In this document: positions 22,068 through 26,105 of the stretch, one piece after another
Layout of the letters: each line of letters opens with the position of its first letter
How positions within the stretch are numbered: position 1 is the stretch's first letter
IMG/VR virus record: IMGVR_UViG_3300027976_000187
Location: 1-26,105 of that record
Length of the DNA: 26,105 nucleotides
Strand: one strand, 5' to 3'
DNA from: a virus
The notes under the pieces: generated by a model
What the model was told of the DNA's origin: nothing
The model's input: only the letters and a program-made list of their open reading frames with translations
Database searches by the model: none
Program-made: the position numbers and the translations under genes

Positions 22068-23104
22068 CCGTCGTCGTCACCCCACCCTTTCCATTCTTTC
22101 TCGACCGCGTCGGTGCGGCGCTCGACGCTGGTTTTGTCTACATCGGGCTCCCAAACCAAGACGCGCAGGCGAACCCTGTCGCCATCTTCTGGGATGCCGT
22201 CAAGACGATTGCGGCGCCGAATCCGGTGCGCACGTTTGCCGGCTACCTGAACAACAACGGCAGCCCAGGCAACATTTTCACCGCTGACGACTACTCGATT
22301 TTGATCACCGACAAGCGCGGGATCTTGGTCTTCTCTTCGCCATCGACAGCGCGCACCGGCCTTGGCGACATCACGTTGTCGGCTGGCGAAAAACTGACGA
22401 TGGAAAGCGGCTCGACGTTGCAAATCAACGACGGCGCCGTCGTCAACGTCGGAACCGACACCGGGCTCGGTGTCACCGTCAGCGTCGCGCCCAATGCGCG
22501 ATTCGTCGGCAACCTGATCCCGCTTTTCAACTCAAGCGGCCAGCTTGGCAGCTCATCACAATCGTGGACCGCGACACTGCAAAGTCTACGGGTCAAATCC
22601 AACATCTTGCCGCTCGTCGCTGGTGACTTTCAGCAGCTTGGCAGCGATGACTTCGCTTGGGCGGTGGCGACGGCGAAGGGCATACGGACAAACGATGTCC
22701 GCGTGTTTGAGGTGTTCGCCCCGGTCGATGCGAGCGACTACGACCGCCTCGGTCGGCTGACCGCGCGTGACACGCTGTTGGGCTGCTGCCACCAGACGTC
22801 GAACACGCCGACGGCAGTCCTTGGCGCCGACGCCTTCAACGTCACCAGCGTCGTGCGGACGGCTATCGGCGACTACACCGTGACGTTTCTCGTGCCGCTG
22901 TCAGCGCTGTCGTACCTCACGCTGACCTCAGAGGAGAGCAGCGGCGCCGCCCGAATGTCGGGCGCTTGGTTGACGCCGACTACGCTACGAGTCCGCATGT
23001 TCGGCGCTGAAGATGGCCCGTTCAATGGCGCGTTTTCCGTCGCTGTGCATGGCGCAGCGTCTTTGACCGGCGTCGCCGGTTTGCCTTCTTCGCCGCTGCT
23101 CTGA
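22064..23104 (+). CDS. tailspike-like protein with P22 head-binding domain
   Basis: A 346-residue protein. Residues 5-95 resemble the P22 tailspike head-binding domain: PFPFFLDRVGAALDAGFVYI, then GLPNQDAQANPVAIFWDA, and YSILITDKRGILVFSS, matching FKAVANGKIYIGQIDTDP and MAIYDANGSQV of P22. P22 gp9 is 667 residues with a long beta-helix that cleaves O-antigen; here the beta-helix is absent. A short linker with LGSSSQSWTATLQSL, a repeat type common in fibres, leads to a beta-rich C-terminal domain (180-346) of unknown type. It likely binds the tail through gp10-like and serves as adhesin or adaptor for other fibres. Starts by ATGA overlap. Confidence 0.78.
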   Translation: MTVVVTPPFPFFLDRVGAALDAGFVYIGLPNQDAQANPVAIFWDAVKTIAAPNPVRTFAGYLNNNGSPGNIFTADDYSILITDKRGILVFSSPSTARTGLGDITLSAGEKLTMESGSTLQINDGAVVNVGTDTGLGVTVSVAPNARFVGNLIPLFNSSGQLGSSSQSWTATLQSLRVKSNILPLVAGDFQQLGSDDFAWAVATAKGIRTNDVRVFEVFAPVDASDYDRLGRLTARDTLLGCCHQTSNTPTAVLGADAFNVTSVVRTAIGDYTVTFLVPLSALSYLTLTSEESSGAARMSGAWLTPTTLRVRMFGAEDGPFNGAFSVAVHGAASLTGVAGLPSSPLL

Positions 23105-23115
23105 AAGAGGTCCGC

Positions 23116-23496
23116 ATGTCTGACATCCTCGACCGCATGGCCTTCGGGCCGCTTGAGTCTCTTTTGGTAATGGACGCCAGCGCAGCGCTCGGCACCACAT
23201 CGATTCTGGTCGCGTTGCCCGCGCTGCCTGTCGGCAGCGCGCCAGCGAGCGGCATCCTCGTCAAGCTCTTCAACGGCTCGACGACGGCAACCATCGCATG
23301 GCGTGACGTCGTGCGCGCCGACGACGGCAGCAGCGTCAACCCCAACATCACCGCGGGTTTTGTCGCGGCGACGTGCGGATCGCACGTCGGGCCGGGGCTG
23401 TCGGAGTGGTTCGTGTTGAAGCCAGATCGTGACCTCTACATCGTCGCCAGCGCTGTCTCCACCTCGTGGTCGTGCTCGTCGAGGCTCTTCCAGTGA
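23116..23496 (+). CDS. hypothetical small beta-rich virion protein
   Basis: A 126-residue beta-rich protein with few charges except near 60-75 (WRDVVRADDGSS). PDRDLYIVASAVSTSW near the end suggests a compact beta sandwich. No family recognised. AAGAGGT (23105-23111) precedes the ATG. It lies between the tailspike-like gene and the LamG-like gene and overlaps the latter by GTGA, so it may be a tail or surface accessory. Confidence 0.6.
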   Translation: MSDILDRMAFGPLESLLVMDASAALGTTSILVALPALPVGSAPASGILVKLFNGSTTATIAWRDVVRADDGSSVNPNITAGFVAATCGSHVGPGLSEWFVLKPDRDLYIVASAVSTSWSCSSRLFQ

Positions 23497-24311
23497 GGTC
23501 CGCCGGCTGGCTCCCACAGATCGGGCATCGCACGTCACGGCGACAGGTCGCGTCGAGTGGCGCGCCTGACGCCAGCAACCTGCGTGTGTGGCTCGACGGC
23601 GACGACATCGACGGGACCAACAACAGCACGCTGACCAACGGCAACACGTTCGCCGGCTGGACCAACAAGGGCTCGCTCGGCGGGACGATGGCGCAAGCTG
23701 TCGGAGCCAACCGTCCAACGTTTCGGACGGGCGTCGGGCCGGGTGGTGCGCGACCAGCGGCGGACTTTGACGGCGCCGACTTCATGTTGTCGTCACTCGC
23801 GGCGTCGGCCTTCACGTTCATGCACGACGGCACCGGCGCCACGATCTACACGGTCGCAAAAACCACCTCGTCGGCGGCGAGAACTTTGCTCGCCACAAGT
23901 ACAGGTGCAGCGGCAAACAGAGGGATTGGTCACCGATATAACACCAGTTTTTCGGCGAGTTATTTTATGTCTGACGGCGTGGCCCTCAGGATCAACGCCT
24001 CGTCGGCAGCGGCGGCCGTGACCAACGGCAGCTTTGACGTGATGGCCTCGACGTTGGCGTCTGCTGACACGCCAGATATGAGCATCTACGTCAACGGGAC
24101 CAGTGTCGCCACAGCTGATGCCACTGCATTTTCGGCAGCCGACCCATCGAACACGTTGGCGATTGGCGCCAACCCCGGTGGCGCCGTCGCGTTTCTCGGG
24201 CCGATCTACCAAGCGATGGTCTATGCCGGCTCACACGACACCGCGACACGTGCCGCAGTGCTCGCCTTCCTCGTCGCCAAGGCCGGCGTCGCGGGCTACC
24301 CCGTCGTATGA
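23493..24311 (+). CDS. LamG/concanavalin-like carbohydrate-binding virion protein
   Basis: A 272-residue protein with the pattern of LamG-type jelly rolls in phage adhesins: NLRVWLDGDDIDGTNN, FAGWTNKGSLGG, ARPAADFDGADFML, then ATIYTVAKTTSSAARTLLA, SIYVNGTSVATADAT and AFLGPIYQAMVYAGSHD. Such domains bind sugars or cell-surface polymers. The GTG start at 23493 overlaps the previous stop (GTGA), with GAGG (23481-23484) upstream; a GTG at 23466 is the alternative. Bases about 23886-23970 are less GC-rich than the rest. Placed after the tailspike, it may help host binding. Confidence 0.7.
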   Translation: MRSAGWLPQIGHRTSRRQVASSGAPDASNLRVWLDGDDIDGTNNSTLTNGNTFAGWTNKGSLGGTMAQAVGANRPTFRTGVGPGGARPAADFDGADFMLSSLAASAFTFMHDGTGATIYTVAKTTSSAARTLLATSTGAAANRGIGHRYNTSFSASYFMSDGVALRINASSAAAAVTNGSFDVMASTLASADTPDMSIYVNGTSVATADATAFSAADPSNTLAIGANPGGAVAFLGPIYQAMVYAGSHDTATRAAVLAFLVAKAGVAGYPVV

Positions 24312-24715
24312 GAGACACCATGCGCCCGATCGCCTTCGCCGCCCTGCTGTTCGCCTCATGTGCGCAATACCCCGTCGTCGAGGGTCGCTGCTCGCCGGCC
24401 GGCATCGAAGAGGCGTTGCTCGACGCGTGCGAGAAATGGCCAGAGACGTGCGATGTTGGCGGGCGCCTTGAGGTGTTCTGCGTCGACGCAGAGGCCATCC
24501 GGTCCGAGTCCCGATGCGGTGGCCGATTCAGGCGCCTGGACGCGTGCACGATGTGGCTGGGCACGTCGACGCTCTACCCCGCGCGCGTCTACGTCCGCGA
24601 AGGTGTCGCTGTGAGCGCAGCCATCGAGCACGAGGCGCAGCACTGGCACCTCTGGGACGACCTCGAAACCAACGCCTGCGAAACACACGATGCCAGCTGC
24701 GGCTGGGTCTACTGA
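24308..24715 (+). CDS. putative exported HExxH metallopeptidase, lipoprotein-like
   Basis: A 135-residue protein. An N-terminal signal-like segment (RPIAFAALLFASC, 6-18) ends in a Cys resembling a lipobox, though Phe at -3 is not ideal. Eight further Cys (28, 41, 48, 58, 70, 80, 124, 131) suggest four disulfides outside the cytoplasm. AIEHEAQHW has the zinc-peptidase motif HEAQH (108-112); H127, D118 or E120 could be the third ligand. No substrate is clear; cell-wall or surface protein cleavage in a lysis region, or lysogenic conversion, are options. An ATG at 24320 is an alternative start with a shorter signal. Confidence 0.6.
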   Translation: MRDTMRPIAFAALLFASCAQYPVVEGRCSPAGIEEALLDACEKWPETCDVGGRLEVFCVDAEAIRSESRCGGRFRRLDACTMWLGTSTLYPARVYVREGVAVSAAIEHEAQHWHLWDDLETNACETHDASCGWVY

Positions 24716-24728
24716 AATGGAGATCAAC

Positions 24729-25073
24729 ATGCCCGTCTGGATTGTCGCCGCCATTCCCTCCGCCGTTGCCGCCATCCTCGTCGTCTGCGGTATCGCGATG
24801 CTCGTCGGGCCGTTCGCGATCCCCTTGTGGGCCGCAACCCTCGACGAGAAACACCGCCTTCGCCTCGTCGCCGCCATCAAAGGCGCCAACGACGCGCTTG
24901 GCCCCGTCGTGCGCCTGACGCCGACCGATCTCGACGACCGCATCGCCGCGGTGCTCCGCATGGTGGAGATCGAGCTGGGCAAGGCCAAGGGCGACGCGAC
25001 GACATACAAGCGCCAGGCCGTCGCCCTCGCCATCGTCACCAAGAGCGCCGCCCCGGAAGCGAGAGCCCGATGA
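24729..25073 (+). CDS. small membrane protein, holin candidate
   Basis: A 114-residue protein. Residues 2-38 are hydrophobic and can form one long or two short membrane spans; after DEKHRLRL the rest is a soluble helical domain (DLDDRIAAVLRMVEIELGKA) with a basic end. Size and layout, and the position just before an endolysin candidate, fit a phage holin (class with N-terminal membrane segment and cytoplasmic helix). GGAG (24719-24722) lies six bases before ATG 24729; ATG 24717 is an alternative. Holin assignment is by context. Confidence 0.55.
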   Translation: MPVWIVAAIPSAVAAILVVCGIAMLVGPFAIPLWAATLDEKHRLRLVAAIKGANDALGPVVRLTPTDLDDRIAAVLRMVEIELGKAKGDATTYKRQAVALAIVTKSAAPEARAR

Positions 25074-25396
25074 GCACGATGCAGATGGTCGCCGTTGTGG
25101 TTGGCTTGGTGCTGTCGCTCGGCGGCACCGCGTTTGCGATTGGTCGCGTTGTGTTCGTCGTCGAGGATCGAGTTTCTCGATCGATCGACGACATCAAATC
25201 GGTGGCGATGCGAATCAAAGAGGTCGAAGGCAAGGTCGACGGCGTTGACAGGGAAGTCACAGGGCCACACAGCAGCCGTGCAGTCAAGATGGCCGGCGAC
25301 ATCGCCAACGTTGAGCACAAGGTCGACCGAGTGATCACCGACCTCGGGACGTTCATTTCTGAATATCGCGCGGACCAGAAACACAGGCGCACATGA
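25070..25396 (+). CDS. small membrane coiled-coil protein, spanin/holin candidate
   Basis: A 108-residue protein. Residues 5-31 are one membrane segment (MVAVVVGLVLSLGGTAFAI, then VVFVV), and residues 32-100 are a charged helix with heptad-like spacing (VAMRIKEVEGKVDGVDREV; ANVEHKVDRVITDLGTF). One N-terminal span plus coiled coil is the form of inner-membrane spanins and of some holin-like proteins. It overlaps the preceding gene by ATGA. No separate outer-membrane spanin was found. Confidence 0.55.
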   Translation: MSTMQMVAVVVGLVLSLGGTAFAIGRVVFVVEDRVSRSIDDIKSVAMRIKEVEGKVDGVDREVTGPHSSRAVKMAGDIANVEHKVDRVITDLGTFISEYRADQKHRRT

Positions 25397-25524
25397 CCAC
25401 GTGGCGCGTCACCTACGACGACGGCGCCAGTCGCGTTGTGCTCGCCGCTGACGAGCACACCGCACTGATTGTCGCCTCCTGTATCAGCCGCTCACCAGCG
25501 CGTCTTGTGGTGCGCCTGTGGTGA
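25393..25524 (+). CDS. 43-aa small ORF in the lysis region
   Basis: A 43-codon frame starting at ATG 25393, overlapping the previous stop (ATGA), and ending at TGA 25522-25524, overlapping the GTG of the next gene (GTGA). It bridges a gap that would otherwise be 124 bases in an otherwise gapless region. The peptide begins with a beta-hairpin-like TWRVTYDDGASRVV and has no membrane segment or known domain. The matching overlaps on both sides make it likely to be translated. Confidence 0.55.
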   Translation: MTTWRVTYDDGASRVVLAADEHTALIVASCISRSPARLVVRLW

Positions 25525-26105
25525 CTCGTCATGGATGGCCAGACCCTGACCGCGTCTTCGCACAGCGCGACTACCCGCAGCCCTACGGTCATGGGGGCGT
25601 CCCTATCTCGCGATGGGGATGCACCGCAGCCGCGCTGAGCCAGGCTGCCCGCCTCTCCGGTGTGCAGGCTGGCGCAACACCGGCGACAGTCGCCGCGCGC
25701 GGTCTGACGGCGACACCGTACGTCTGGGCGCCAGGCTCGTCACTGGCGCGGATGCCGCAGATGGCGCGGGCGATGGGGTTCACCTGCCCCGATGCCGCTG
25801 ACGCCTACGACGTGAAGACGGGCACGACGCCGAGCGCTCTATCGATCGCTATCAGCGACGCGATCGATAGGCACGGGCTCGTTGAACGCAATGGATTCGC
25901 GTGGGTGCAGGTCGACTACACCGGTGACGACGTCGGAGAGCACTGGCTCTGCGCCTTCGCCTACGACGAGGTGAGTATCTACTGCACCGATAGCGCTATC
26001 GGTGCAGTCGTCAACGTAAACCGAAAGACGCTGCGAGCCACGGTGAAGTGGGGCAGCGTCTCGCGGAGGTATCGCATCGTGCGCGCCTACCCGCTCACGG
26101 TCTGA
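25521..26105 (+). CDS. C39-like cysteine peptidase, endolysin candidate
   Basis: A 194-residue protein whose layout fits the papain-like C39 fold: FAQRDYPQPYG with a possible oxyanion Gln (Q15), then SRWGCTAAALSQAARLSG with catalytic Cys C34, later DDVGEHWLCAFAYDEV with His H141, and YCTDSAIGA with Asp D157. Such domains occur in phage endolysins that cut peptide bonds of peptidoglycan and in peptide processing. There is no signal peptide or wall-binding domain. Following holin-like genes, an endolysin role is likely; a virion-protein role is possible. GTG 25521 (GTGA overlap) is preferred to GTG 25518. The window ends at its stop codon. Confidence 0.65.
   Translation: MTRHGWPDPDRVFAQRDYPQPYGHGGVPISRWGCTAAALSQAARLSGVQAGATPATVAARGLTATPYVWAPGSSLARMPQMARAMGFTCPDAADAYDVKTGTTPSALSIAISDAIDRHGLVERNGFAWVQVDYTGDDVGEHWLCAFAYDEVSIYCTDSAIGAVVNVNRKTLRATVKWGSVSRRYRIVRAYPLTV

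Noticed and set aside
22948-22964. 7-bp inverted repeat CGCCCGA-ATG-TCGGGCG
   Set aside because: Inside the tailspike-like coding region with no T-run; short enough to be chance.
24356-25384. 342-codon open frame on the - strand
   Set aside because: Crosses several + strand genes joined by ATGA overlaps; low-complexity Arg/Ala composition typical of a shadow frame.

Overview
The window is the structural half, plus part of the early region, of a tailed phage with a short-tailed, P22-like (podovirus) virion plan. It may be a prophage or a phage contig. The DNA is GC-rich and the genes are almost all on the + strand, usually joined by 4-base ATGA/GTGA or 1-base TGATG stop-start overlaps. A P22-type tailspike head-binding domain and a lipoprotein-like signal point to a Gram-negative host; the genus cannot be read from the sequence. 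No tRNA, rRNA, CRISPR array, integrase, DNA polymerase or transposase was seen, so replication and lysogeny genes are missing or lie outside.

Region 1 (1-3582) is an accessory/early block of small genes. It holds a small HTH protein, an unknown helical protein, a tandem duplicated pair, a winged-helix-like protein, a RusA-type Holliday junction resolvase and several Cys-containing small unknowns. Its first 1.05 kb has three TTGAC-type promoter candidates, a shared palindrome (TTGACANCGTGTCA) and a large hairpin repeat. Three consecutive genes end with the same TLAEATAK tail, and the DNA of that tail carries the ribosome binding site of the next gene.

Region 2 (3579-7324) is packaging: small terminase (DUF5681-like), large terminase (Walker ATPase plus RNase H-like nuclease) and a P22-type portal. 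A bidirectional terminator follows.

Region 3 (7363-7990) is a reverse-strand cassette set between portal and scaffold: a 19-codon ORF, a tail-anchored coiled-coil membrane protein and an Arc-like ribbon-helix-helix protein. Its start faces a perfect 10-bp inverted repeat and a divergent + strand promoter that would drive scaffold and coat. This looks like a self-contained regulatory insertion in the head operon.

Region 4 (8042-23104) follows the P22 order: scaffold, coat, two small proteins separated by strong terminators, gp4-like tail factor, a fibre-like protein, gp10-like DNA-stabilisation protein, two further tail/virion proteins, a cupin, then the three ejection proteins (gp7-, gp20- and gp16-like) and a protein with a P22 tailspike head-binding domain. 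No recognisable gp26 needle is present; a fibre-like protein sits in its place.

Region 5 (23116-26105) holds two probable surface/adhesin proteins, a putative exported HExxH metallopeptidase lipoprotein, two small membrane proteins (holin/spanin candidates), a 43-aa ORF and a C39-like cysteine peptidase that is the best candidate for the endolysin.
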